Shown here: positions 25,118 to 33,553 of the stretch, one piece after another | How the letters are laid out: each line of letters starts with the position of its first letter | How positions within the stretch are numbered: position 1 is the first letter of the stretch | From: CAYRDK01 sp043819345 | Lineage (GTDB): Bacteria; Omnitrophota; Gorgyraeia; Velamenicoccales; Velamenicoccaceae | Reading direction: 5' to 3' | Length of the DNA: 64,000 nt | Assembly (NCBI GenBank): GCA_043819345.1 | Contig: JBDREX010000054.1 | Span: 7,206-71,205, forward strand | Notes under the pieces: generated by a model | Databases searched by the model: none | What the model was told of the DNA's origin: nothing | Seen by the model: only the letters and a program-made list of their open reading frames with translations | Made by a program: the position numbers and the translations under genes

Positions 25118-25150
25118 TAAACAAAAAACAGGCCCATAACAAGCCTGTTT
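25118..25150 (-). terminator. Rho-independent terminator after the 25194 gene
   Basis: An 8-base stem (25126-25133 with 25143-25150; AAACAGGC paired with GCCTGTTT) and a 9-base loop. On the minus strand it is followed by TTTGTTTATT. It lies 44 bases after the stop of the small membrane protein gene and ends the transcript ahead of the antiporter gene. Confidence 0.85.
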
Positions 25151-25193
25151 CCTTAATCCCCTATTCTGAAACTCCACTCAAAACAAAAGCCCT

Positions 25194-25589
25194 CTAAAAA
25201 AGAATGCCTGCGGCCATAATAAGAACAAGGCCAATAACCAGATTAATCCAGGCCCCAACAACCACCATCCTACGGTTAAACTCAAAAGAGAAATAATATC
25301 TTACCTTTTCCTCCGTCAGCCCCGACATCTTTTTCCAGGCCGGATATTTATCAGCAATACCCTGCCTGTATTCTGCCGACCACATCCCCGCTTCATTTTG
25401 AAAAATTAAAAGCAATAGGCCAAAAACAATCAAAAGGCCTCCACCAGCAAAAAACCCAAAAAGAGGATTCTTTCTAATGACAAGTGCTACATCAAGCCCA
25501 AACAAAGCGCTTACAGGCAAAAAAAGAACAAAGGCAAGAACGAGAACAAGAAAAATAATTAAAGCGATAACAGCAGATTTTTTCTTCAT
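25194..25589 (-). CDS. Small three-helix membrane protein, unknown function
   Basis: 131 residues from ATG 25589 with GGAAAGG upstream. There are three predicted transmembrane helices: residues about 6-28, 42-65 and 105-130. A hydrophilic segment of about 40 residues (ADKYPAWKKMSGLTEEKVRYYFSFEFNRR) separates the last two. Nothing ties it to a known family. It closes a run of small exported-protein genes (27164 to 25194) and is followed by a good terminator. Confidence 0.65.
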   Translation of the reverse strand: MKKKSAVIALIIFLVLVLAFVLFLPVSALFGLDVALVIRKNPLFGFFAGGGLLIVFGLLLLIFQNEAGMWSAEYRQGIADKYPAWKKMSGLTEEKVRYYFSFEFNRRMVVVGAWINLVIGLVLIMAAGILF

Positions 25590-25628
25590 CAAACCTTTCC
25601 TATGCGGCTGTAAAAATCAGACTCAAAT

Positions 25629-26081
25629 TCATGAACCCGGCAAAATAGAAACCACCGTAAAATCCTTCTTTCTCATCCTGACTTCAATGGAAATGCCTAC
25701 TCCTTTTCCTGTTGTTAAGGGCACAAAGACAATGCTGATAAAGTGCTCGCTTTCTGAAACATAGGTGTTAAATTTACGCAGCTTATCCTGTTTTTCTGAT
25801 GAAACCCCGGGAGAACCTTTCTCTAAATCCAAACCCCACTGTTCAATAATCTCACGTGCCCTGGCAACAGCATCTCCATGCGCACTCAACAAGGCAGGCC
25901 CCCATTTTTCCTGATAAGAGTCTTTGACCAGGAGAACATCAGAATTCACATAAGGATCCGGGGAAACGTCCTGCCATAAAACCCGACTATTTTCCTGCGC
26001 CTCAGACACAGGCAAAATAATCTGGCAAGATAACAGATAAAGAAAAATCAAACCTATGGCACAATATCTCATACGGCACAT
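25629..26081 (-). CDS. Probable lipoprotein, unknown function
   Basis: 150 residues from ATG 26081 (AAAGGAC five bases upstream). The N-terminal segment MCRMRYCAIGLIFLYLLSC has a basic start, a hydrophobic core and an LLSC lipobox-like site. The mature part (about 30-150) is mixed alpha/beta with NTYVSESEHFISIVFVPLTTGKGVG and a final strand pair (KDFTVVSILPGS). The pattern is similar in feel to the PepSY-like tail of the 1242-1721 product, but I cannot align them reliably. It sits 16 bases after the TPR-like gene 26098-26706 and probably belongs to the same envelope operon. Confidence 0.65.
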   Translation of the reverse strand: MCRMRYCAIGLIFLYLLSCQIILPVSEAQENSRVLWQDVSPDPYVNSDVLLVKDSYQEKWGPALLSAHGDAVARAREIIEQWGLDLEKGSPGVSSEKQDKLRKFNTYVSESEHFISIVFVPLTTGKGVGISIEVRMRKKDFTVVSILPGS

Positions 26082-26097
26082 AAATTGTCCTTTCCCT

Positions 26098-26706
26098 TTA
26101 GTGTCCAACAGATACACTGCCTGTTTTCTGCTGAGGAATCTTTTGCAAAAAGCTTTGCGCCTGCTTATGTGCCGGATCCAACAACAAAACCTGATTAAAA
26201 AGATCCGCGGCAAGATTATACTCATGCACCCGGTAAGCCCTCACGCCTTTTGCATAAAGCTGTTTTACCTTAAACTTAATTTTCTTTTTAAGATCACGCT
26301 CAAGAGCCTTTTCAAGAACGGAGCTTTCTTTATTTCTTTTAATCTCAACCTGGTTTAACAATCTATCCGCCAGGCTCATTTGCTTTTTGTGTTGCTGCTG
26401 AGCGCGTTTTTCCTCGATTAACAGACGGCGGCTCTTTTCAGATTCAAGTTTTGCAATACGATTAGGAATCTTAACCTCTAAATACGCATTAGCCCCTTTG
26501 TGCCGTGGATCCAACTCTAAAACCTGGCCGAAAGATTGAGCAGCTTCATCAAGCTGCCCTTTTTTATAATAAACCAATGCCTGCTGATAAAACGCTTTAA
26601 CACGCTCTTTAGAAGAGAGCTGCGCCTGAGCCCACAAGGGTTGACTCACAAAAAGAAAAACAACACAAAAAATAATACCAAAAACTAAACGATTTTTCAT
26701 ATTCAT
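26098..26706 (-). CDS. Exported TPR-like protein
   Basis: 202 residues with a signal peptide (VFGIIFCVVFLFVSQPLWAQA). Two TPR-like modules are visible. One spans about 40-75 (YYKKGQLDEAAQSFGQVLELDPRHKGANAYLE, then KIP); the other is at the C-terminus (YNLAADLFNQVLLLDPAHKQAQSFLQ, then KIP). A charged coiled-coil-like middle (about 80-150, Lys/Arg/Glu rich) connects them. A similar module ending in KIP is found in the upstream gene 26712-27164, so the two are likely duplicates. It is probably a periplasmic scaffold. The start codon (26706 or 26700) is poorly supported by a ribosome site. Confidence 0.7.
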   Translation of the reverse strand: MNMKNRLVFGIIFCVVFLFVSQPLWAQAQLSSKERVKAFYQQALVYYKKGQLDEAAQSFGQVLELDPRHKGANAYLEVKIPNRIAKLESEKSRRLLIEEKRAQQQHKKQMSLADRLLNQVEIKRNKESSVLEKALERDLKKKIKFKVKQLYAKGVRAYRVHEYNLAADLFNQVLLLDPAHKQAQSFLQKIPQQKTGSVSVGH

Positions 26707-26711
26707 AGCTT

Positions 26712-27164
26712 TTATGAAGAGACATCATCCTCATTTACGAACAAAGACCTTGCGCCATCATGATGACGCTTCTTAAATCCATCAGGGCTGGCTTCTCCTT
26801 CTACTTTTAGCCCAGATTGCCTATCCATCTTTTTTTTCATATAAGAAGACCTTAATGCCTCCACGCGTAAATGTTCCTGTTTTTTAGCTTCCCGCTCAAC
26901 AAACTTACGGGGAATCTTATTCTCCAGAAAATTAACAGCCTTTCTCTGATGGCTATCAAGTGTGAGGATTTTTTCAAAAGCCTTCTGTGACTCATGCAAT
27001 CGGTCGTGCTTATAGTCACCAATAGCCTTGCGGTAAAGCGACTTAATCTCCTGACTGCGCCGCACCTTTTCAGATGGCTTTAAATCTTCCGCTGCCAACG
27101 CGCTAACAACAAAGCACACACATAAAAGAAAAATAGAACTGCGTAATATAATGAATTTTTTCAT
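26712..27164 (-). CDS. Exported TPR-like protein, paralogue of its downstream neighbour
   Basis: 150 residues from ATG 27164, with GGAAGG upstream; a GTG at 27173 is an alternative. The signal peptide is MKKFIILRSSIFLLCVCFVVSALA. One TPR-like module (SLYRKAIGDYKHDRLHESQKAFEKILTLD, then FLENKIPRKF) is followed by a basic, Arg/Lys/His-rich tail (about 100-150) without obvious fold. The module matches those in 26098-26706 in length and in its FLxxKIP ending. It starts the small-protein operon that runs to the terminator at 25118. Confidence 0.65.
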   Translation of the reverse strand: MKKFIILRSSIFLLCVCFVVSALAAEDLKPSEKVRRSQEIKSLYRKAIGDYKHDRLHESQKAFEKILTLDSHQRKAVNFLENKIPRKFVEREAKKQEHLRVEALRSSYMKKKMDRQSGLKVEGEASPDGFKKRHHDGARSLFVNEDDVSS

Positions 27165-27198
27165 ATGCCACACCTTCCCTAATAACCACAGCCAACCT

Positions 27199-28245
27199 TC
27201 AAAAAATTATGTTTCCAATAAGGCCAAAAACAATAACCTGCGGCACCGCTATAATAGGCAGCCAGACCGCCGTTTTTCTTCCCACATTATGCCATAAGAG
27301 CCCAATCTCCGTATAATCTGTTACAACGCCAGCCATCAAAAAAACAAAACTATTTCCAAAAGCACCCGTCTGCCTGAAAATTTCAAAAGCCAGTGGCGAC
27401 GACCCTTCCGAACAGACTTCTATAATAGTCGCGGCAGCCAATGTAACAAAAAGGCCTAGAATCGTTGGCCCCATATACTGATGAAATATTTGAACCGGAA
27501 CATAAGCACCAAATAAGCTCGCCAGGCCGATTCCTACCAAAATCCACCATACGACCATATCGCCTAAAACCAAAGTACCTGAAAAAATACCTGCTACGCC
27601 TTTCCTAACAGCATGCAAAGAAAAATCAGCCGCTTTCAATCTCATGCGAATATCCCGCCTGATAGAAAAATTGTCAGCAATAGAAACAATATTTTTATTT
27701 TTTTCTATCAACCCTTTCCTCTCCAACATCTGAAAAATAAATCCTGTTGCCAAAGCAATAAAAAGAGCCGAAAGAATAATATAAAAAGCCTTCACACCAA
27801 AAAAACCAATTAACATCACTGTTATCGCTATGTTCGCCCAGGGGCTAGCTAAAAGAAAAGCGACAACAGCAGGATTAGAAGCGCCCTTCTTATGCAGCTC
27901 CATAGAAAGCGCCAAAATCCCATGAGAACAAGCACTCATCAGAAAACCCAAGAGCACAGAACGAACAATAACGCCTTTCTCAGGGCCAGCTAATATCTTT
28001 GAAATATACTCGCGCGGAATAAAATAGTCAATCGCGCCACCTAGAAAAAGCCCTAATAAAACCGCCCACCAAATTTTATTAAGGTACATAAAAAAATGGA
28101 CACGAAAAGGAACAAGAAAAGAGATTTGAAAAGACAACACAATAAGGCTCAATAGAACAAACGCGACAATCAATGCCTTATTTTTATAAAAACGTTTTTT
28201 TAAAGTTCTATGACAGCAAACCGCTTGATCAACCGAATCCATCAT
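27199..28245 (-). CDS. YraQ/DUF318-type (SO_0444-like) membrane permease
   Basis: 348 residues from ATG 28245. About eight to ten membrane helices are seen. The first half contains GGAIDYFIPREYISKILAG, then RSVLLGFLMSACSHGILALSMELHKKGASNPAVVAFLLASPWANI, the permease signature of the DUF318/YraQ family. In typical members this is CSCGxxP; here it reads CSHG. The second half repeats the fold (GTLVLGDMVVWWILVGIGLASLFGAY, EVCSEGSSPLAFEIFRQ). Relatives have been linked to copper/zinc or arsenite export. No metal-sensor gene is adjacent. Confidence 0.8.
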   Translation of the reverse strand: MMDSVDQAVCCHRTLKKRFYKNKALIVAFVLLSLIVLSFQISFLVPFRVHFFMYLNKIWWAVLLGLFLGGAIDYFIPREYISKILAGPEKGVIVRSVLLGFLMSACSHGILALSMELHKKGASNPAVVAFLLASPWANIAITVMLIGFFGVKAFYIILSALFIALATGFIFQMLERKGLIEKNKNIVSIADNFSIRRDIRMRLKAADFSLHAVRKGVAGIFSGTLVLGDMVVWWILVGIGLASLFGAYVPVQIFHQYMGPTILGLFVTLAAATIIEVCSEGSSPLAFEIFRQTGAFGNSFVFLMAGVVTDYTEIGLLWHNVGRKTAVWLPIIAVPQVIVFGLIGNIIF

Positions 28246-28341
28246 AATACAAAAGTCTCCAGGCCACCACGTCACCCGACACCAGTAAAAAATTTCGTGG
28301 ACGAAAAAGTTTTCATTGTTTTCTCAATATTTCTCAAAAAA

Positions 28342-28782
28342 CTATCTGTCATTCAACCAAATCGTTACAGGGCCGTCATTGACCAATTCAATTTCCATGT
28401 GCGCCCCAAAAATACCTTCTGTAACAATAAGCCCGAGCCCAACTAAAAAGCGATTCAACGCCTGCCAGCTGCTCTTAGCCTGGCCCGGTAAAGCCGCCTC
28501 ACTAAAACCAGGGCGATTACCTTTTTTCGTATCGGCATAAAGAGTGAACTGGGGAACACTCAAAATCTCTCCTTCAACCTGACGGATATCCAGATTCATC
28601 TTGCCATCCGCGTCTTCAAAAATACGCAAGCCCGCTATCTTTTTTGCCATGTCTTCAATATCATGCTGTGTGCTTGTCTTACCAACACCGACAAAAAGCA
28701 ACAGCCCATAGCCAATACCAGCTATATGATGCCCTCCAACACACACGCTCGCTTTTTTTACCCTCTGCACTAATACACGCAT
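28342..28782 (-). CDS. dtd: D-aminoacyl-tRNA deacylase
   Basis: 146 residues, the normal Dtd length. It starts MRVLVQRVKKASVCVGG and contains GLLLFVGVG and LSVPQFTLYADTKKGNRPGFSEAA, whose SVPQFTLYA is the cross-subunit motif. It ends GAHMEIELVNDGPVTIWL, with the GP(V/M)T motif. It removes D-amino acids, such as D-Tyr, from tRNA in the cytosol. The ATG at 28782 has AAGGA eight bases upstream; this site lies within the last codons of the TMTC-like gene, so translation may be coupled. Confidence 0.95.
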   Translation of the reverse strand: MRVLVQRVKKASVCVGGHHIAGIGYGLLLFVGVGKTSTQHDIEDMAKKIAGLRIFEDADGKMNLDIRQVEGEILSVPQFTLYADTKKGNRPGFSEAALPGQAKSSWQALNRFLVGLGLIVTEGIFGAHMEIELVNDGPVTIWLNDR

Positions 28783-28786
28783 CAAT

Positions 28787-30466
28787 TCATTCCTTAGCCT
28801 GCGTCTCCGACAAAATATCCATAACCATCGCCTTTAAACGCGGATCGTCAGGTGAAACTTTTAAACCGGTTATAAACATCTCTCTGGCCTTCTCCATATT
28901 TGCCTGCCGCAAAAAAACCAAACCTAACCCAACATAAGAACAACCTAAACGCGGATTCAACTCAATAGCTTTCATATATTGCTTACCAGCCAAGTCTAAC
29001 GCGCCCTGCTCCAAATAAATATTACCGAGGTTGTGATAAACATCCGCGTCTTCTCCACCTTTAAGAGACAACGCATAGTTTTCAATGGCTTTCACATAGT
29101 CACCCTGCCTCTTATAAACAAGCGCTAAATTTTTATAAATCAATGCCGCAGAAGGTTTACCCCTGTTCATATCAAGCAGGTATTCATAAAAAACAATGTC
29201 ATCACTCCATTTCTTTGAACCTTCAAACGTAATAGCCGCAAAACAAAGAACATAAATTCCTATAGCAGCACAAACCCATTTTCGAAGCACAACGTTTTTA
29301 CGTATATGAAAAAAATGATTCAAAAAAAAGCCCGCCACACATAGCAAACCAAACCCGGCAACATAAAGATTATTTTCCGGCATAATCACATAAGCGCCAA
29401 GCCTTCCAAAAAGAATACAAAAAACCGAAAGAGGAAAAACCCATAAAAAAAACCACGCCAGGCCAAAACAAGCGCCATAATAGGATTTTTTTAACCACCT
29501 TACAAACAAGAAAACTATCCCGGCCAAAAACAAACAGGATAACAAAACAAAACCGGAGAAGAATGAAGGCTCAAGCGCAAGCACTCGCCCTAAATATGAC
29601 TGAAAAGGAAAAAAGAATAGCCCAACGTAACCGCAAAGCATCTTCAGCAGAGCCGCAAATGTGCTCATGCTAAACGACATGGGAATCCGCAAGCCCGTTG
29701 AAACACCCAGAATCCCGGCACGCAGAAAAAAATATAAAAGCATAATAATACAAAAGCTCGCCATCAAAGGAAAAAACATTTTATTGTGCTGTCTATCTGA
29801 ACCGTCTAATCGAAAAACAAGGCAGGCAACAAAAAGGAAAGGTGCTAAAACCGCGGATTCTTTAGACAACAGGGCCGCAAAGAAAGCAATCAGGCAGGCA
29901 GCATAAAAAACTCTTTTTCGTGTCTGAATAAGGCAATCCAAAAAAAATAACCCCATAAGAATAAATAAACAAACCAACAAATCCGCCCGGCCCGCGATAT
30001 AAGCGACAGATGTCAAAAAAATCGGATGAACCAGAAAAAGAACCCCCATCAGAACCGGTACGACCTTAGCAGAGGCACCAACAGATATCACAGAATCGTT
30101 CTTTCTGATTCCTGGCAAAAATCGCGCCAAAAGAAGATAAATCATAAAAGCATTTAAAGAATGAATCAAAACATTCACCAGATGGAATCCAAACGCGTTA
30201 AAACCCCAAATTTTATAATCCAGATAATATGAGAGTGCCTGAAAAGGGCGATAGTAAAAAGAGCCGGAAATGCCCTGGGAGGTCGGATAAAGCGCCTGAG
30301 AGAAAAAAGAAAAAGGCTTGTTGAAACTGATGTTATGCGTGATCAAAGAAAGATCATCCCAAATAAAAGGCCCTTTTAGGCAAGGTTTATAAACCAATAA
30401 CGCGATAACAAACAAGGCAAAGAAGATAAACCCGTTAGACGTGTATTGTTTGATGTTACTTTTCAT
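28787..30466 (-). CDS. TMTC-like membrane protein: GT-C-type transmembrane domain plus C-terminal TPRs
   Basis: 559 residues. Residues 1-420 hold about eleven membrane helices, with a first loop containing PFIWDDLSLITHN (a DD-type motif as in O-mannosyltransferases of the TMTC/PMT-like group) and FYYRPFQALSYYLDYKIWG. Residues about 440-550 contain three TPRs (AALIYKNLALVYKRQGDYVKAIENYALSL, ADVYHNLGNIYLEQGALDLAGKQYMKAIELN, CSYVGLGLVFLRQANMEKAREMF). Such proteins are abundant in uncultured phyla and are predicted protein glycosyltransferases or scaffolds. There is no obvious ribosome site before the ATG. Confidence 0.8.
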   Translation of the reverse strand: MKSNIKQYTSNGFIFFALFVIALLVYKPCLKGPFIWDDLSLITHNISFNKPFSFFSQALYPTSQGISGSFYYRPFQALSYYLDYKIWGFNAFGFHLVNVLIHSLNAFMIYLLLARFLPGIRKNDSVISVGASAKVVPVLMGVLFLVHPIFLTSVAYIAGRADLLVCLFILMGLFFLDCLIQTRKRVFYAACLIAFFAALLSKESAVLAPFLFVACLVFRLDGSDRQHNKMFFPLMASFCIIMLLYFFLRAGILGVSTGLRIPMSFSMSTFAALLKMLCGYVGLFFFPFQSYLGRVLALEPSFFSGFVLLSCLFLAGIVFLFVRWLKKSYYGACFGLAWFFLWVFPLSVFCILFGRLGAYVIMPENNLYVAGFGLLCVAGFFLNHFFHIRKNVVLRKWVCAAIGIYVLCFAAITFEGSKKWSDDIVFYEYLLDMNRGKPSAALIYKNLALVYKRQGDYVKAIENYALSLKGGEDADVYHNLGNIYLEQGALDLAGKQYMKAIELNPRLGCSYVGLGLVFLRQANMEKAREMFITGLKVSPDDPRLKAMVMDILSETQAKE

Positions 30467-30491
30467 GTGTATATTTGTTCCTGCGTTTATA

Positions 30492-30546
30492 CGTTAGCAA
30501 ATTGGCGAATTAAACCCGTCCACACACCAACCCGAGCACCCAACAA
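30492..30546 (-). repeat. GTTNNCGR octamer element, locus 5 (inverted)
   Basis: It starts one base after the stop of nnrE. Plus strand: GTTAGCAA, ATTGGCGA, ATTAAA, then C-rich octamers CCCGTCCA, CACACCAA, CCCGAGCA, CCCAACAA. The G-rich half, the ATTAAA centre and the C-rich half match the layout at loci 6 and 8. Confidence 0.75.
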
Positions 30547-31251
30547 CTAAACAAACATCTTTTTCTGCGCGTAACGGCCCAACAAAGCCCGCGGGATAGA
30601 AATATCAGCGATAACAATCTTACCCGCGTAACGTTTACCCTGAGCTGTTAAAAAACCTGTCTTCGGCAAAGCGAATGTCACCGTTCTCTGAGCGCGCACA
30701 CAAACACCTAAAATTTTTCCCAAAGAAGCATCCAGGCCCGATGGGACATCAACAGACAAAACAGTTTTTCCAGAACGATTTACAGCTGTAATAATGCTCC
30801 TCTGAAAACCCTTTACAGGGCCGTTTAAGCCAATACCAAAAAGTGCGTCTATCACAAGCGCGGCATTTTTTATACTTTTCTTAAAACCACCTACATCATC
30901 CACATTTTTTAAAACACGTAAAACAAAACCCATCCTCTTTAAAATCTCAACATTCAAGCGTGCTTCACCCTTCAATGCCTCAGGCTCATCTATCAAAAAA
31001 ACCTCAACATCAAAACCATGATTTAATAAATGCCTGGCGCAAACAAAACCATCCCCGCCATTATTGCCCTTACCACAAACACATACAATCTTGTCCCGGC
31101 GCCGTCTTGCGTTTTTGCCCATCCGTATTACCTCTTCAAAAACAGCACGGCCCGCGTTTTCCATCAGGACAACAGCAGGAATTCCATACTCTTGTGCCGC
31201 AAGCCTATCTATTTCAAACATCTCAGCGGCTGTAACAAAAACCTTTTTCAT
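30547..31251 (-). CDS. nnrE: NAD(P)H-hydrate epimerase (stand-alone YjeF_N domain)
   Basis: 234 residues from ATG 31251 with AAGGTT upstream (a TTG at 31263 is less likely). The YjeF_N fold is clear: MFEIDRLAAQEYGIPAVVLMENAGRAV, CVCGKGNNGGDGFVCARHL (about 58-77), ALVIDALFGIGLNGPV and VLSVDVPSGLDASLG. It interconverts R and S forms of damaged, hydrated NAD(P)H. In most bacteria it is fused to the ADP/ATP-dependent dehydratase NnrD; here that domain is absent and not seen elsewhere in the window. It lies eight bases after the methyltransferase gene. Confidence 0.9.
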   Translation of the reverse strand: MKKVFVTAAEMFEIDRLAAQEYGIPAVVLMENAGRAVFEEVIRMGKNARRRRDKIVCVCGKGNNGGDGFVCARHLLNHGFDVEVFLIDEPEALKGEARLNVEILKRMGFVLRVLKNVDDVGGFKKSIKNAALVIDALFGIGLNGPVKGFQRSIITAVNRSGKTVLSVDVPSGLDASLGKILGVCVRAQRTVTFALPKTGFLTAQGKRYAGKIVIADISIPRALLGRYAQKKMFV

Positions 31252-31259
31252 AATAACCT

Positions 31260-32054
31260 TCAAGCTTTTTCAATAGTTACAATCATCATCTGGCCCAAAA
31301 TCGGCATCAAAGGCCTGGCCAAGAATTCTATGCCGCTAACCGCCCCATAAAACATCTTTGGCACAAACGGCTTATAGCTCAACCCCCCTGAAAGCGTGTA
31401 CCTTAAAAAATCATGATAAAAAATTGAGCTTATCTTTAGGTGCCTGAATCTCTCATGGAAAAGATCAGCGTCTCTTTTAAAAACAACATAAGGCAATGCC
31501 ATATTCGCATCAGACAACCTCGCCTGCCCTTGAATCTTCCACTCTTTAATATGCTTATTTGTATATTCCTTATGAAAATGTTTATTCATAAAATAACCGA
31601 AAAGTGTTGACGACGGCTCATTACAGACAAACCGGCCGCCTTTAACTAAAACACGCTGAATCTCATTCAAAGACGCCTCCAGATCCTTCACATGATGCAG
31701 GACATCAATAGCATAAACAGCTTTTAAAGAATTGTCCGCAAAAGACAGGCAAGACACATCTTCTTTTCGGTCTATCCCGCGTGAAACAACAACATCAGAA
31801 GTTATGACATCCGGAATATAATCTTTCAGGAATCCGCCGCCGCTTCCAATTTCAACAGACGGATACGCAAGGCCCGACAGAGAATCCTCCGTCTTTTTAA
31901 AATGCTGATAAATAAAACGATAATACTGATTTAAAAGACTATTCTCTCGGATAATCCGGCTATGGATATCAACGGCGCTAACGGAGTCTATATCAAGTCC
32001 CTTAACATAAGGATTAGCAAACTTCTTCTCAAAAAACTCTTTTATCATACTCAA
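31260..32054 (-). CDS. SAM-dependent class I methyltransferase
   Basis: 264 residues. The Rossmann-type SAM site reads PSVEIGSGGGFLKDYI (about 65-80) and ITSDVVVSRG, then CLSFADNSLKAVYAIDVLHHVKDLEASLNEIQRVLVKGGRFV (Methyltransf_11 pattern). The C-terminal third is hydrophobic-aromatic with a possible membrane-associated segment near 235-260. The likely start is TTG 32054 with AGGAGGG five bases upstream; ATG 32048 is possible. It follows the B12/radical SAM gene by about 50 bases and looks like the last member of the 45.2-31.3 kb cluster. Probably modifies a lipid- or glycan-linked product. Confidence 0.8.
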   Translation of the reverse strand: MSMIKEFFEKKFANPYVKGLDIDSVSAVDIHSRIIRENSLLNQYYRFIYQHFKKTEDSLSGLAYPSVEIGSGGGFLKDYIPDVITSDVVVSRGIDRKEDVSCLSFADNSLKAVYAIDVLHHVKDLEASLNEIQRVLVKGGRFVCNEPSSTLFGYFMNKHFHKEYTNKHIKEWKIQGQARLSDANMALPYVVFKRDADLFHERFRHLKISSIFYHDFLRYTLSGGLSYKPFVPKMFYGAVSGIEFLARPLMPILGQMMIVTIEKA

Positions 32055-32102
32055 AACAACCCTCCTAGCGTTAACACCATCTATCTATAAAACAAATTCT
32101 TC

Positions 32103-33533
32103 TCATTTCAATAATTCGTGTTTCTTCTTAAAAAAATTCTTTATAACAGAAAATCCCGTGCTAAAAAGCCATTTAAACTCATCCTTAGACCTGATGCCCA
32201 TCACCAGCTCAAAAATCTTGGCCGGCCTAAAATAAAAATCACGCATCGCCTTTTTATAATATCTTAGAATGGTCTCCTTACTCATGCCATCAAGCTCATA
32301 AAAAACTTCATTCGCGTAAAAACCAGTATCAATACCGTCATCAACCTTAATGAGAAAACGGCCTTCCTTCTGAATCATCTCATATAACTCTGTGCCAGGA
32401 AAAGGGATCGCGATACAAAAATTAGCTATCGTAGGATTCATCCTGATAGCAAAATCTATTGTCTTCTGCATGCTCTCAGCTGTGTCCCCCGGCAGTCCTA
32501 TAATAAAAAACCCATAGACCTCTATCCCCGCTTTTCTCGCCATACGCGTAACTTCTAAAACACGATTCAAATCCAAATGCTTCTTAATTTTTTTAAGTAC
32601 AGCCGCATCTCCGGATTCCACGCCAATACCAAATTTCCATATCCTGGCCTTTTTCATCTTCTGAATGATATTCTCATCCAGGCTCTCTGTCCTCACACCC
32701 GTCTGAAGATTAATACATAAATCATAATTCCTCTCAATAATCAGGTCCAATATCTTCTCTGTGCGTTTCTTATCGGACGTAAAATTATCATCCAGAATAT
32801 CTATCTGCTTGACACCATATTTCTTCACCAGGATATCTATCTCCTGGATAACGCTTTCAGGAGACCTCATCCTACAAACATCCTTAAAAACATCTTTACT
32901 GCAAAAAACACACTGATAAAAACAACCCCTGCTCGTAATCAAAGGCGCAACAGGCCTTTTTCTTGCCTTCATCTTATAATTTTTAAAATCAGGGAACAGC
33001 TCATATGCGGGAAAAGGAAGCAGGTTGATGTCTTTTATAAAAGCGCGTCCGCTATTGGCAATAACCTTTCCATCCTGCCTATAAGAAAGGCCCGCGATAT
33101 CCTTAAATAAATGCCCTTTCTCTTTATAACGGCCGAGAATTTCACCAAAAGTCTCCTCAGCTTCACCGATAACAACAGCATCCGCCATGCTCTCATTCAT
33201 CACCTTTAACGGCGTACTTGAAGGCGTAGGCCCTCCCAAAAGAACCACCATTTCCGGAAAACTATCTTTAATTATTCGCGTTAATTTCAATGAAACTTGA
33301 TAAGAATAAAGATTTACAGATATACCGACGATCGCAGGCATCATGCTTTTAATCTCAGAAAAAAGCTCATCTGCCTTTATATGAAGCACATTAGCATCTA
33401 TAACTCTGCAGGAGACACCCTTCTGGCCGGCAATTGCCGCCAGATAACCCAGGCCTATGGGAGGCTCCACCGTCCCTTCGTTTATGCCGTAGGCACTCTC
33501 AGGATATGGGTTTATCAATAAAATGTCTATCAT
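32103..33533 (-). CDS. B12-binding-domain radical SAM protein (glycan cluster)
   Basis: 476 residues. The cobalamin-binding domain (about 1-140) contains PPIGLGYLAAIAGQKG and VVLLGGPTPSSTPL. The radical SAM core has SRGCFYQCVFC with Cys204, Cys208 and Cys211, then GVESGDAAVLKKIKK and YGFFIIGLPGDTAESM, typical of the Elp3/MiaB-like BchE-type group. The C-terminal helical part (about 400-476) ends in a Lys-rich tail. Likely a methyltransferase or C-C bond former acting on a lipid or glycan precursor. AAGGAG lies 11 bases before the ATG. It has different N-terminal sequence from the B12 protein at 5116-6792. Confidence 0.85.
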   Translation of the reverse strand: MIDILLINPYPESAYGINEGTVEPPIGLGYLAAIAGQKGVSCRVIDANVLHIKADELFSEIKSMMPAIVGISVNLYSYQVSLKLTRIIKDSFPEMVVLLGGPTPSSTPLKVMNESMADAVVIGEAEETFGEILGRYKEKGHLFKDIAGLSYRQDGKVIANSGRAFIKDINLLPFPAYELFPDFKNYKMKARKRPVAPLITSRGCFYQCVFCSKDVFKDVCRMRSPESVIQEIDILVKKYGVKQIDILDDNFTSDKKRTEKILDLIIERNYDLCINLQTGVRTESLDENIIQKMKKARIWKFGIGVESGDAAVLKKIKKHLDLNRVLEVTRMARKAGIEVYGFFIIGLPGDTAESMQKTIDFAIRMNPTIANFCIAIPFPGTELYEMIQKEGRFLIKVDDGIDTGFYANEVFYELDGMSKETILRYYKKAMRDFYFRPAKIFELVMGIRSKDEFKWLFSTGFSVIKNFFKKKHELLK

Positions 33534-33553
33534 CGCAAATACCGCTCCTTAAA

